Shown here piece after piece: positions 35,933-44,761 of a stretch of DNA of 64,000 nucleotides. Location of the stretch: the NCBI RefSeq assembly GCF_014534745.1, contig NZ_JACVVP010000001.1:124001-188000 (forward strand), read 5' to 3'. Position 1 is the first letter of the stretch, and each line of letters starts with the position of its first letter. Made by a program: the position numbers and the translations under genes. Under the pieces are notes generated by a model. The model did not search any database and was not told where the DNA came from. It saw only the letters and a program-made list of their open reading frames with translations. Origin of the DNA: Flammeovirga sp. EKP202 (GTDB taxonomy: Bacteria > Bacteroidota > Bacteroidia > Cytophagales > Flammeovirgaceae).

Positions 35933-36385
35933 ATGAATTACTTCAGATTTACCCATCTATTGCTTATTGCGATTCCATTTTTCCTTGTTTCTTGTTTTGA
36001 TCAAACCGATGAAATTGAGCAGATTGATTTATCTAAAAATATAGAAGGTCAATATATTATTTCTGGTTTTCAATATGAGGGGGTAAATACTGTAGCTCCG
36101 TTAGAAGAGCATGAAATAGGAGATAGTTATATTTCTGTAGTTAGAGAGAATGAAACACAAGTAACCGTACGCTTAATTTTTGATACGGAAGAAATACAGT
36201 TTTCTTGGAATTTATCAGAGCAAAATGTCATCACTTTTAATAATTCAGAATACGATTATCAAGTGCAGCCGGGGATAACAAGCCTCAATAATCTACATCT
36301 TTTTATTGCTAAAGACGGGCGGTTGAAAGCAGAGTTTTCACCCTATTTACAACCAAATATTAAATCGATTTATGCTTCTAAATAG
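35933..36385 (+). CDS. Small lipoprotein of unknown function
   Basis: A 150-residue predicted lipoprotein, taking the ATG at 35933 so that the signal peptide is MNYFRFTHLLLIAIPFFLVS followed by the lipid Cys21. The open frame begins at 35867, and 35915 is another possible start; both add residues with no signal-peptide character. The mature part is beta-rich and acidic (FDQTDEIEQIDLSKNIEGQY, YISVVRENETQVTVRLIFDT, FSWNLSEQNVITFNN). The pattern IEGQYIISGFQYEG resembles the start of lipocalin-like lipoproteins such as the divergent neighbour. No known function. Confidence 0.65.
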   Translation: MNYFRFTHLLLIAIPFFLVSCFDQTDEIEQIDLSKNIEGQYIISGFQYEGVNTVAPLEEHEIGDSYISVVRENETQVTVRLIFDTEEIQFSWNLSEQNVITFNNSEYDYQVQPGITSLNNLHLFIAKDGRLKAEFSPYLQPNIKSIYASK

Positions 36386-36396
36386 AAATCAACTCA

Positions 36397-36434
36397 TAAA
36401 AAAACTCCTTGAAAAGTGTTCACCTTTCAAGGAG
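36397..36434 (-). terminator. Terminator of the Bax-inhibitor gene
   Basis: A 10-bp stem (CTCCTTGAAA / TTTCAAGGAG, 36405-36414 with 36425-36434). On the - strand it is followed by a run of T residues (A run at 36397-36404). Confidence 0.75.
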
Positions 36435-36458
36435 TCAATATTTATATTTTATCTAACC

Positions 36459-37169
36459 CTAGTCTCTGCTTGATCCGCCGAAGAAACGTAACAAGTATAA
36501 GAATAAGTTGATGAAATCTAAGTATAAGCTTAATGCACCTAAGATAGCCATTTTTTGTGCTGACTCTCCGTCTGCGATAGCGTAGCTCATCTCTTTTAAT
36601 TTTTGAGAATCATAAGCAATTAATCCCACGAAGATCAATACACCTACAGCTGATGATAGCCAGTATAACATTGAGCTACCAATAAAGATATTTACTACTG
36701 ATGTTAGGATTAAGCCAAATAGAGCCATAATCAAAAGGTTACCCATTGATGTTAGGTCTCTTTTAGTTGTTAAACCAAAAATACTCATACCAATGAATGT
36801 ACCCGCAGTAATTAAGAATGTAGATCCAATATTAGCTAAAGGATAAACATAAAAAATAGTCGATAAGGTAACACCAGTTAAACCTGAATATAATATGAAT
36901 AATGTTGTGGCAGTGGCCGATGACATTTTATTAATTCTTGCACTTAAGAAAATAACCAAACCAAATTGTGCAATGGCTAAAATCCAGAAGTTATTGGTTA
37001 CGATTGGCATGTTAGAAGCATTGTTGGCTACAAACATGGCTACAAAAGCTGTAATTAATAATCCAGCACTCATCCAACCATAAACTTTTGTCATAAATGA
37101 ACTTTGAATACTTGCTATTTCTTTATCTGATCTATGACTGCGTTGGAACGCATACTCTTGTTGTCTCAT
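36459..37169 (-). CDS. Bax inhibitor-1/YccA family membrane protein
   Basis: A 236-residue protein with seven hydrophobic helices starting near residue 33 (KVYGWMSAGLLITAFVAMFV, the BI-1 signature). GLTGVTLSTIFYVYPLANIG and the acidic last helix region (ALSLYLDFINLFLYLLRFFG) are family hallmarks; the DF/N and Arg near the end belong to the pH-sensing di-aspartyl region described for YetJ. Homologues act as calcium leak channels, so a role in ion homeostasis is likely but unproven here. It follows yggS by 60 bases on the same strand. Confidence 0.92.
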   Translation of the reverse strand: MRQQEYAFQRSHRSDKEIASIQSSFMTKVYGWMSAGLLITAFVAMFVANNASNMPIVTNNFWILAIAQFGLVIFLSARINKMSSATATTLFILYSGLTGVTLSTIFYVYPLANIGSTFLITAGTFIGMSIFGLTTKRDLTSMGNLLIMALFGLILTSVVNIFIGSSMLYWLSSAVGVLIFVGLIAYDSQKLKEMSYAIADGESAQKMAILGALSLYLDFINLFLYLLRFFGGSSRD

Positions 37170-37229
37170 TTTAGGTAATATTTTAAGATTTTCTGTTAAT
37201 CATTGGTGATATAAACGAAATATTAAGAC

Positions 37230-37922
37230 TTAGTGTTTCGGGGCTCCGTAATTTCTTGCACCAAAAATAGCACTTCCAACACGGATCATTGTGCTACCTT
37301 CTTTGATGGCTATTGGGAAGTCACCACTCATACCCATAGAAATTTCAGAAAGTTCTACGTTCTCTAAGTTATTAAATTTCTCTTTGAGTTCAGTGAAAAG
37401 CGTCTTTAAAGAGGCAAATTCTTTTTGCACTTGTGTTTCATCAGATGTATTGGTTGCCATACCCATCACACCTACAACTCTGATGTTTTTCAACGCCTGA
37501 AATTCTGCTGAGGATAAGTATTCAGTTACCTCTTCTTTAGAAAAGCCAAATTTAGTTTCTTCTTCAGCAATGAAGATTTGAAGTAAACAGTCAATAACTC
37601 TGTCATTCTGAGCTGCTCTTTTTTGAACTTCATTCAGAAGCCTTGGGCTGTCAATAGAGTGAATTAAAGAGACAAATGGAGCAATATATTTTACCTTATT
37701 TCTTTGAAGGTGTCCAATCATATGCCATTGAATATCTTTTGGTAAAACTTCATGTTTGTCTACCAATTCTTGCACTTTATTTTCACCAAATATTCTTTGA
37801 TCAGCATCATAAGCTTCCTGCAACATTTCTACAGGCTTGGTCTTACTAACGGCAACCAATTTACAAGAAGTACCTTCCAGTTTTTGTCTGAAAGAGTTAA
37901 GATTTTCTGCGATAGATGACAT
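37230..37922 (-). CDS. YggS/PLPBP family pyridoxal phosphate-binding protein
   Basis: A 230-residue TIM-barrel protein of vitamin B6 homeostasis. The PLP lysine is K27 in LVAVSKTKP (22-30). IFGENKVQELVDKHEVLP, WHMIGHLQRNKVKYIAPFVS, IHSIDSPRL, GFSKEEV, and the phosphate-binding end LSEISMGMSGDFPIAI plus GSTMIRVGSAIFGAR match the family throughout. It has no known catalytic activity. The gene starts 2 bases after the stop of the DUF4199 gene, so the two are in one operon. Confidence 0.95.
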   Translation of the reverse strand: MSSIAENLNSFRQKLEGTSCKLVAVSKTKPVEMLQEAYDADQRIFGENKVQELVDKHEVLPKDIQWHMIGHLQRNKVKYIAPFVSLIHSIDSPRLLNEVQKRAAQNDRVIDCLLQIFIAEEETKFGFSKEEVTEYLSSAEFQALKNIRVVGVMGMATNTSDETQVQKEFASLKTLFTELKEKFNNLENVELSEISMGMSGDFPIAIKEGSTMIRVGSAIFGARNYGAPKH

Positions 37923-37924
37923 AT

Positions 37925-38479
37925 TTATTTCTTTTTGATAATTAGCATAAACAAGAAAGTAAGGAAAAAGCCAAGGAACAACAATCCAATAGCTTGGTCT
38001 ACGGCTAGAACACCTGCTGATAATTCTTCAACACCTTTTACGTTTTCCTCGTAACCTGCTTCGCCAAGACTTTCAATAATTACTGATTTTCCTTCTATTA
38101 AGATGATTTTTAAATCTGCTTTATGACGCTCAATAATTGCTTGACCAATACCTTTTGTACTTAAAAGAACATACAGTAAAAAGCCATATAACGTTGTGGC
38201 TACGCTATTTAACGTTACCCCGATTAAAATACCTTGAGGACCTTTCATTTTTCCATCGTTTAATTTCAGACGGAAATAGGTCATTGCACCTGCAAAGAAA
38301 AGGCCGTAAAGAGGGAAGTTAATATTTTTCCATCTACCAAATGAGTTGAGGTTAAGTCCGTGCAATACCATTGCATATCCAATTAAGATAAATGCTGCTA
38401 TTGCTCCTGCTATAGCTCCAACCTTAAATAAATCAGGTCTTAAAAATTTTAATTTTGGTGATTGTGATTGTTCTTTCAT
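37925..38479 (-). CDS. DUF4199 domain membrane protein
   Basis: A 184-residue protein with four hydrophobic segments (about 16-36, 52-70, 82-110 and 153-180). Its pattern of GAIAGAIAAFILIGYAMVL, FFAGAMTYFRLKLNDG and GILIGVTLNSVATTLYGFLL is that of DUF4199, a Bacteroidota-specific membrane family without known function. The hydrophilic stretch 112-150 lies between helices 3 and 4. It is the first gene of a three-gene - strand run with yggS and the BI-1 gene. Confidence 0.82.
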   Translation of the reverse strand: MKEQSQSPKLKFLRPDLFKVGAIAGAIAAFILIGYAMVLHGLNLNSFGRWKNINFPLYGLFFAGAMTYFRLKLNDGKMKGPQGILIGVTLNSVATTLYGFLLYVLLSTKGIGQAIIERHKADLKIILIEGKSVIIESLGEAGYEENVKGVEELSAGVLAVDQAIGLLFLGFFLTFLFMLIIKKK

Positions 38480-38497
38480 AATTCAGTCTTAAGGCTA

Positions 38498-38505
38498 CAA
38501 AAGTA
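38498..38505 (-). promoter_or_regulatory. Possible -7 element of the DUF4199-yggS operon
   Basis: Read on the - strand, TACTTTTG matches TAnnTTTG and lies 19 bases before the ATG. No convincing -33 element; the upstream DNA is the purine-rich repeat. Confidence 0.35.
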
Positions 38506-38506
38506 G

Positions 38507-38540
38507 TATAAGAAGTAAGAAGTAAGAAAGAAAGAAGGGA
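38507..38540. repeat. Purine-rich GAAGTAA repeats
   Basis: Short direct repeats of (A)GAAGTAAGA run from 38507 to about 38540 (TAAGAAGTAAGAAGTAAGAA, then AAGAAAGAAGGG). They resemble the purine-rich stretch after pruA (32421-32455). Confidence 0.45.
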
Positions 38541-38939
38541 GTTATTGGAGAGGATTTTTAATTTTTTACGTGAAACCAAAAATACGCTATAAATCAAACT
38601 CCTTTTTTAGACTTTGATACTGTTGGATGATTTTAATATTGAAAGCTTGTAGGAACATCAATTGATAGTGCACGATAATGTAGTTTACAGTGTATTAGCT
38701 TTGTAGCCTAACTTTAATATCTATCGGCATTTACATCATTTTTCATCCAAAAAGGCCCTTATTATCGGCTTAATTCCATAAGAGATTAATATTATTAAAT
38801 ACTGCAATCGATTTTTTGATTCTCGTTTACATTTTGTAATGAAAATCATTTCTTAATTAAAATTCTTTATTGTAATTAGCCAACTCAATTGGATTTGGAA
38901 AAATCAAACAAACACTTTTCAAAATATATATATTAAATC
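38541..38939. other. Intergenic region before the ROK kinase
   Basis: About 400 bases without a gene. The right end carries a possible promoter (ATTG at 38869-38872, 17-base spacer, TGGATTTG at 38890-38897, one mismatch to TAnnTTTG) about 40 bases before the kinase ATG. Nothing else was identified. Confidence 0.35.
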
Positions 38940-39914
38940 ATGACGACCGTAACTTTAGGAATTGACGTAGGAGGTACTAATACAAAAATTGGTTTTGTAG
39001 ACAAACATGGTAGATGTTTGGCAAGTACGCACATCCCTACAGGTGCTGATGAACCATTTGCAAACTTCTTATCTAACGTATTTGCTACAGTAGATAAATT
39101 GAAAGAAGAAGCAGGTGAAGTGGAAATGGTTGCAGTTGGAATCGGTGCTCCAAATGCTAACTACTATACTGGTAAAATTGAAGAAGCTGTAAACCTTAAA
39201 GGTTGGGGTAAAGAAGTTTCTATTGCTGACTTAATGGAAGAGCACTTCAAGGTTCCTGTTGCCATCACAAATGATGCTAACGCAGCTGCTTTAGGTGAAA
39301 TGAAATTTGGTGTAGCGCAAGGAATGAAAAACTTCGTAGTTGTTACATTAGGTACTGGTCTTGGTAGTGGTATCATCGTAAACGGAGACTTATTATATGG
39401 TCATGATGGTTTTGCTGGTGAGTTAGGACACATCAACGTTGTTGAAGGTGGCCGTATCTGTGGTTGTGGACGTAGAGGTTGTTTAGAAACTTATGTTTCA
39501 GCAACAGGTATCAAACGTACAATGTTTGAACTATTAGCTGACAGCAACGGTACAAGTTCTTTATCTGATAAGACTTTCGAAGAGTTGACAGCGAAAGATA
39601 TCTTCGATGCTGCTGAAGCTGGTGACGAATTAGCAAAAGAAGCATTTGACGTAACTGGTGAGATTTTAGGTAAAGCGTTAGCTGATACTATTGCCATCTT
39701 TAGCCCAGAGGCTATTGTATTGTTTGGTGGTTTAGCAAGTGCTGGTAGCTACATTACAGAGCCTACACGTACAGCTATGGAAGAAAATTGCTTACATATC
39801 TTCAAAGGTAAAACTAAATTAGTAGTATCTAACTTAGAAGGTGACAACACGGCAATCTTAGGTTCTTCTGCATTAGCATGGCAAGAATATGAAAAACAAG
39901 CAGCTAAAGCATAG
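38940..39914 (+). CDS. ROK family sugar kinase (probable glucokinase)
   Basis: A 324-residue ROK kinase. The phosphate-binding loop is LGIDVGGTNTKIGFV (6-20). The substrate region holds ITNDANAAALGEMKFG and the catalytic-site GTGLGSGIIVNGDLLYGHDG. The ROK signature includes GELGHINVVEGGRICGCGRR followed by GCLETYVS, where His and three Cys bind zinc. ALADTIAIFSPEAIVLFGGL is the adenosine motif. It would phosphorylate glucose or another hexose in the cytoplasm. Codon use is like that of highly expressed genes. It is monocistronic with a strong terminator. Confidence 0.92.
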   Translation: MTTVTLGIDVGGTNTKIGFVDKHGRCLASTHIPTGADEPFANFLSNVFATVDKLKEEAGEVEMVAVGIGAPNANYYTGKIEEAVNLKGWGKEVSIADLMEEHFKVPVAITNDANAAALGEMKFGVAQGMKNFVVVTLGTGLGSGIIVNGDLLYGHDGFAGELGHINVVEGGRICGCGRRGCLETYVSATGIKRTMFELLADSNGTSSLSDKTFEELTAKDIFDAAEAGDELAKEAFDVTGEILGKALADTIAIFSPEAIVLFGGLASAGSYITEPTRTAMEENCLHIFKGKTKLVVSNLEGDNTAILGSSALAWQEYEKQAAKA

Positions 39915-39936
39915 TTACTTGTATTAAGATAAAATG

Positions 39937-39977
39937 AAAACACTCACTTCTGTAAAATGAAGTGAGTGTTTTTTTTT
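39937..39977 (+). terminator. Terminator of the ROK kinase gene
   Basis: A 12-bp stem (AACACTCACTTC / GAAGTGAGTGTT, 39939-39950 with 39959-39970) is followed by a long T run. Confidence 0.85.
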
Positions 39978-40158
39978 ATGAAAATTTTTTAGAGTAAGGT
40001 AAATACACTATTCCGTATACTACTGTAAAAACCATTGCTCGTATTGTAAAACCTGATAAGGTAAGTTCGCTTGATTCAACTACTAAGTATTCCAGTAAGA
40101 ATGATAGTAAAAAAAGCATTAGCAAATTAGACATGAACGTATTGACTTGTTGGATCAT
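39976..40158 (-). CDS. Possible small two-helix membrane protein
   Basis: A 60-residue open frame with two hydrophobic stretches, MSNLLMLFLLSFLLEYLVV (9-27) and FTIRAMVFTVVYGIVYLPY (37-55), ending in a basic tail (SKKFS). Composition and the helix-loop-helix layout are protein-like, and it fills an otherwise empty gap. The ROK terminator hairpin directly follows on this strand. No family is recognised and it could be a chance frame. Confidence 0.45.
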   Translation of the reverse strand: MIQQVNTFMSNLLMLFLLSFLLEYLVVESSELTLSGFTIRAMVFTVVYGIVYLPYSKKFS

Positions 40159-40453
40159 TGAATTAGGGTAAAATTGACGTTAATTGAATATTCTTTAATT
40201 TATATTATTTATTGGAATAAATCAAATAAAAAGCCCCTTCTTACTACATAATGTTACAAGAAGGGGTTTTATTGATAATGTGATTTTGGAACAGTTAATA
40301 GTAGATAGATCTCTCAACTTCTATCTATTTTGTACGACTCATTCACTAAAATGAAGAATTGTAAATAAAAAATAGCCGTACGCTTAACTATCTTTATAAT
40401 AGAAAATAGACCTTTAAATAATGGGTGGTTTAAATTCCAAAATGCTGTTTGTA
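40159..40453. other. Intergenic region with a hairpin
   Basis: About 300 bases without a gene. A 12-bp near-perfect hairpin (AAGCCCCTTCTT at 40231-40242 with AAGAAGGGGTTT at 40258-40269, one G-T pair) could terminate transcripts from either side. Nothing else was seen. Confidence 0.4.
40231..40272. terminator. Bidirectional-type hairpin
   Basis: A 12-bp stem with A-rich left and T-rich right flanks. No gene ends within 70 bases, so the transcript it serves is not obvious. Confidence 0.5.
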
Positions 40454-40486
40454 AAGGACCCTTACTATGATTCAGTAAAGGCCCTT
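40454..40486 (-). terminator. Hairpin after the beta-helix lipoprotein gene
   Basis: A 13-bp stem with two G-T pairs (40454-40466 with 40474-40486) lies 24 bases after the stop on the - strand. The following T stretch is short. Confidence 0.55.
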
Positions 40487-40509
40487 ATATATTATCTAAC
40501 TACAGCTAA

Positions 40510-41724
40510 TTATTGTCTTGAAGCTTTGTATTCGATATCTGTTTCTGAAGACTCAGATACATGTAAGTTAGTTACAGTGAAATCATCAGCATCTGCGTTG
40601 TAAGTATTATCAACATGCTTCAATGTAACATCATGCTCGATAGATACACCTGTAGGGAAACCTTTCACGATCACGTTATCCATCGTTACTTTAGAACCTA
40701 CACGGATTTTGAAACCTTGAGAGTCAGAACCGTTCTCTTCAGCAATTACTGTGATGTTTTTCAAAGTTGGGTGAGAATAAGGAGTTGCCTCATGGTTTTG
40801 TGAGTTGTTGTCTCCTTCGAAACCACGGTCACAACCTTCAGCAACATGAGCATACGCATTTTCTAAAGTACCTGTCCAACCTTCAGTCCAGTCAAATTGA
40901 TCATCTTTGTTGTCTGTAGAAACTAAATATGATGCGTTGGCAGTACCACCAAACCATTCAAACCCATCGTCATCACCTTTATGAGCTTGTAAGTGGTGAC
41001 ATTCAGTATTGTTACCAACACCGTTGAAAGTAAATCCATTGTGCTCTTTGTCTGTAGTAATTTCGTTACCACCAAACTCTAAACGGATGTAAGATAGCGA
41101 TCCTGAGTCATCTGTAGGATTTTCTCCACCATACCATAACTCTTCACCGTCGATACCTGTACCAACTTCTGGGTGAGCTTTTCCACCTTCTACATTGATA
41201 GGTGCATAACCATTAATGATAATACCACCCCATGAACCAGGAATTTGATCTTGAGAAGTGAATACAATCATGTTTTCGGCAGTACCGTTTGCTTCAATTT
41301 TAGCTCCTTGCTCAACCATTAAGTATGCTACATCATCACCTTCAAGATCTACAATTCTTACTCCTGGGTTGATTGTCAAAGTAGCTTGGTTTCTAACGTG
41401 AACACCACCTGATAAGATCCAAGTAGAATTTTCTTCTAAAGTAAGATCTTCGCTGATATCTCTAGGAAGAGTTCCCGTAGCATTGTCAGCTGTTACATCA
41501 GAAACGTCAGTACCTGGGAAATCCACACCTACGGCCCATTCACCTGGAGTCCATCCTGTAGCTTCTCCATCAATAGCGATAGGTTGTTGTTCAGTCAATT
41601 TTGCGGCTAAGATTTCACCTTCGCTTTGTGAAGGATCTTCAGTAGTTTCATCGTTGTTGTTACATGCAACAAGAACAGAGGCTAACATTGAGATAGCTGC
41701 AAATTTTTGTACAAAGTTTTTCAT
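40510..41724 (-). CDS. Beta-helix-like lipoprotein partnered with a TonB receptor
   Basis: A 404-residue lipoprotein. The signal ends in VLVAC (Cys21), followed by NNNDETTEDPSQSEGE, an acidic surface-export-like tract. The body is repetitive beta strand with STWILSGGVHVRNQATLTIN, PGVRI, MVEQGAKIEANGTAENMIVF, GSWGGIIINGYAPIN, YIRLEFGGNEI, and later NITVIAEENGSDSQGFKIRV, a pattern of right-handed beta-helix (pectate-lyase-like) proteins. Close relatives are often mislabelled 'multidrug transporter'. It starts 42 bases after the TonB receptor stop, so they form one operon and probably one outer-membrane uptake unit. No catalytic motif is apparent; the ligand is unknown. Confidence 0.75.
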   Translation of the reverse strand: MKNFVQKFAAISMLASVLVACNNNDETTEDPSQSEGEILAAKLTEQQPIAIDGEATGWTPGEWAVGVDFPGTDVSDVTADNATGTLPRDISEDLTLEENSTWILSGGVHVRNQATLTINPGVRIVDLEGDDVAYLMVEQGAKIEANGTAENMIVFTSQDQIPGSWGGIIINGYAPINVEGGKAHPEVGTGIDGEELWYGGENPTDDSGSLSYIRLEFGGNEITTDKEHNGFTFNGVGNNTECHHLQAHKGDDDGFEWFGGTANASYLVSTDNKDDQFDWTEGWTGTLENAYAHVAEGCDRGFEGDNNSQNHEATPYSHPTLKNITVIAEENGSDSQGFKIRVGSKVTMDNVIVKGFPTGVSIEHDVTLKHVDNTYNADADDFTVTNLHVSESSETDIEYKASRQ

Positions 41725-41766
41725 TTGATTGAAAGGTTTTAGAAAAAAGACTTAAAAATTGTTTTA

Positions 41767-44535
41767 TTAAAATGTGTAAGACAACCCTACACCTAGTTCC
41801 ATTCCAAGCTTATAAGCTGAGACTTGTTTTGTTGTACCGTCCTCAAACTTTTGGTAACGTTCGATAGATGGATTTAAGAGGTTTTTAGCAGATACATTGA
41901 AACTTAATGCATCTTTGATTTTGTTTCTGACAATGAAGTCCAATGTACCGAATGACTTCTCGTAAATATCTCCGGCTCCCATTGCACCAGCGGCAAAAAT
42001 TCTATCACCAAATGTTGTGTAGGTCAATGTGAAGATGGAATTAATATTTCCATTATTCCAGTCTTGTTGATACCCTACGTTGGCATTGATAATAAATGGA
42101 GAAGCACCTTGTAATGCTCTTTGTCTGTTGGTTACAATGGTATTAATATCATCAGAAATGGTCATTTGTGAGTACATAAAAGTACCATTCATACCAATTG
42201 TAGTTTTTCTTAAAGCTTCAGAACCGTTATTGATGATTGATCCTAATGATTTTTCGAATTCTACTTCAATTCCTGCTACTGTTGCTGTTCCGATATTATC
42301 AAAAGAGTAAACGTTTCCAGCTGATGGTCTAGCTACTTTCTCGATTGGATTATCTAAGTATTTACCAAATAAACCTACTGAGAACAATTCACCAGAGTTA
42401 GGGAAAATTTCATATTTCAAATCGACATTATAGTTCTGAGCATTTTTCAAATTAGGATTACCAATAATCGCTTCACCACCTACAACAGTTTGGTATTCGA
42501 AAGGAATCAACTCTCTCATTCCAGGTCTTGTGATTGTTTTGCTGGCAGCAAATCTCATATTCGACCTTTCATCCAGAGCATATTTTAAATTGAAGGAAGG
42601 TAAGAATTCAACGGATTCATAACTATCTTCTCTGTAAGGATCAGCAATCAGATCACCTTGCATTTTATATTTTACATACTGTTCCCCAATTTCCGTTCTT
42701 ACTCCTACATTCATCTTTAATTTGTTTGGCATGATATCATAGTCATACCCAGTGTAGAAGGAATGTACATCCATTTTTGCCTGGAAATAATTGTTCGGAA
42801 TTGTAAAAGGAGAGTAGAAAATGGTTTCATTTTGAATCCACTCATTGATTCTAGCATTCGGATCTTCAGAATTGATCCCTCTTACGACTGCACTACTCGA
42901 TCTAATATTTGTTTGGAACCATTCAAATTCTCTGTTTTTTGATTTCATTTGGTAGCCAAACCTCAAAGTGCTTCTAAAGGCATCATGTTCATTATTAAAA
43001 GCACCTAAACCAATTGAAAAATCCGTTCTTGCTGCATATTCTACTTCGTTCATTTCACCCCAATAGCGGTGATTATCAAAAGCATTACGAGTGAATAAGT
43101 TGACTTCTTTACCGTCTACAGATTTATCAGAGAATAATAATTGTCTTCTGTCAGGTTCTTGTGATAGTGTAGCAGTTCTTGAAACTCCCCAAGTGAAATG
43201 TAGTCGATCATTTTCCATAAACTTATGATCACCTGAGAATTGATTTACAAATATGGTATTTTGAAGGTAGGTATTTCTTCTTGCGAATAATGTTTCAGTA
43301 TCCAAGTCATTGTTGTAACCATAGTTCTCATCAACTGAGTTAAATGATTCGTTGACAACAATATTATTTAGTTTGAATTTATGTTTGTTATTAAGCTCGA
43401 AAGTAAGGTTTAATAATGCAGAAGTATTGGTAGAGTAAATCCATTCTTCACGGTCATAATCTACATAAGGAGTGGCTTGTGCATTGTAAGCAGCAAAACG
43501 ACCATCTCTGTATTCGTATTTGTTATTGTGAGCTAACGATCCGATAATACCGAAAACACTTTCATCTCCAATATCCCATGATTTACCACCAGAAGCATTT
43601 AAACCAATGTTTAATGGTGCTGTTGCTGTTGTTGGAGACCATGATGTATTATATGCTCCTGGCTCACCGTTTGGAGTGATTGTAGGGACTCCACCTTCAG
43701 GTCGTTGTCTTGCATTACCATTAAAGCCAAATGATTCGTATTGTCCGTCTTTGTGCGTTTTAAAATCATTGAAAGTAGCTAATGTGTTAAAAGCTCCTGA
43801 AATTCCTATTGTAAAAAAAGCGTCGTCAGGATAATCTTTTAAGGTAATATCAATATTGGCACCTGCAAAGTCTCCGTACAATTCAGGAGTTGCTGTTTTT
43901 GATACTCCAATATTTTTTACCAAGTCCGTAGGAAAGATGGATAATGGAATTACTTTTAAATCAGGGTTAGTAGAGGGAACAGGTAAACCGTTCATGGTTG
44001 CAATATTATAACGATCTCCGAGGCCTCTTACATAAAGTCCTTTACCTCTGACTTTTGCCACACCTGTCATTTTTGTCATGGCACCCTCCACGTCAGAAAC
44101 ACCTTTTACAGACATTTCTTCAGCTCCGATAGATTCGATCATGACATCGGCATTTTTACGCTGTACCATTAAAGCTTCAGCACTTTCAGTATTGGCCTTG
44201 GCTACAATTTCGACGGCATCAAGTTCTTGTGCGTCTACTTCTAAATTAAATCTTAATTGATGTTTCTGTCCTTCTACGACATTGACTGTTTTGATGACAG
44301 TTTTGTAGCCGATGAAAGTAGCTAGGATTTCTTTTTGACCAGCTTCTGCTAAAAAAGAAAACTGTCCGTATATATCAGTGGAGGCACCGGTGTTGGTCCC
44401 TTTAATAATTACACTTGCTCCTATAATTTCTTCGCCAGTGTCAGCATCGAAGACGGTACCTGAGATTGTACCCTTTTGTGCCCAAGATGTCAGTCCAATT
44501 GAAGTTAATAAAATTAGGAAAAAAAATTTCTTCAT
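41767..44535 (-). CDS. TonB-dependent receptor with carboxypeptidase-regulatory N-domain
   Basis: A 922-residue outer-membrane receptor. The signal peptide is about 1-19 (cleavage after SWA). A CarboxypepD_reg-like domain lies at about 22-105 (GTISGTVFDADTGEEIIGAS). The plug is at about 125-245 (MTGVAKVRGKGLYVRGLGDR then YNIATMNGLPVPSTNP, and GDFAGANIDITLKDYP). The rest is the 22-strand barrel (NMRFAASKTITRPGMRELIP, VSAYKLGMELGVGLSYTF at the end, final Phe). It imports a ligand with TonB energy. No SusD gene is adjacent; the partner is the beta-helix lipoprotein just downstream. Confidence 0.93.
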   Translation of the reverse strand: MKKFFFLILLTSIGLTSWAQKGTISGTVFDADTGEEIIGASVIIKGTNTGASTDIYGQFSFLAEAGQKEILATFIGYKTVIKTVNVVEGQKHQLRFNLEVDAQELDAVEIVAKANTESAEALMVQRKNADVMIESIGAEEMSVKGVSDVEGAMTKMTGVAKVRGKGLYVRGLGDRYNIATMNGLPVPSTNPDLKVIPLSIFPTDLVKNIGVSKTATPELYGDFAGANIDITLKDYPDDAFFTIGISGAFNTLATFNDFKTHKDGQYESFGFNGNARQRPEGGVPTITPNGEPGAYNTSWSPTTATAPLNIGLNASGGKSWDIGDESVFGIIGSLAHNNKYEYRDGRFAAYNAQATPYVDYDREEWIYSTNTSALLNLTFELNNKHKFKLNNIVVNESFNSVDENYGYNNDLDTETLFARRNTYLQNTIFVNQFSGDHKFMENDRLHFTWGVSRTATLSQEPDRRQLLFSDKSVDGKEVNLFTRNAFDNHRYWGEMNEVEYAARTDFSIGLGAFNNEHDAFRSTLRFGYQMKSKNREFEWFQTNIRSSSAVVRGINSEDPNARINEWIQNETIFYSPFTIPNNYFQAKMDVHSFYTGYDYDIMPNKLKMNVGVRTEIGEQYVKYKMQGDLIADPYREDSYESVEFLPSFNLKYALDERSNMRFAASKTITRPGMRELIPFEYQTVVGGEAIIGNPNLKNAQNYNVDLKYEIFPNSGELFSVGLFGKYLDNPIEKVARPSAGNVYSFDNIGTATVAGIEVEFEKSLGSIINNGSEALRKTTIGMNGTFMYSQMTISDDINTIVTNRQRALQGASPFIINANVGYQQDWNNGNINSIFTLTYTTFGDRIFAAGAMGAGDIYEKSFGTLDFIVRNKIKDALSFNVSAKNLLNPSIERYQKFEDGTTKQVSAYKLGMELGVGLSYTF

Positions 44536-44561
44536 TTGTTAATCGGTTTTATTTACGTCGG

Positions 44562-44569
44562 CAAAAGTA
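44562..44569 (-). promoter_or_regulatory. Possible -7 element of the TonB receptor operon
   Basis: Read on the - strand, TACTTTTG matches TAnnTTTG and sits 26 bases before the ATG. A TTTG-like element (44596-44599) is 26 bases away, a bit further than normal. Confidence 0.4.
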
Positions 44570-44704
44570 GACGAAATAGATCTCATCGATTTATACAAAA
44601 AATGAAGATTTTATGAACTGAAAAAAATGTGTATGATGTTAATGTTAACTTGTTAAAATGTTGTGATTGTGGTAGTTGTTAATTTATATAACGCATGTTA
44701 AACC

Positions 44705-44750
44705 TAAAAAAAGCTAAATCAGTATAACAGTGAATACATTGATTTAGCTT
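44705..44750 (-). terminator. Terminator of the repeat-protein gene
   Basis: An 11-bp stem (AAGCTAAATCA / TGATTTAGCTT, 44711-44721 with 44740-44750) is followed on the - strand by a run of T (A run 44706-44712). It lies 12 bases after the stop. Confidence 0.75.
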
Positions 44751-44761
44751 GTTGTGAGGTA

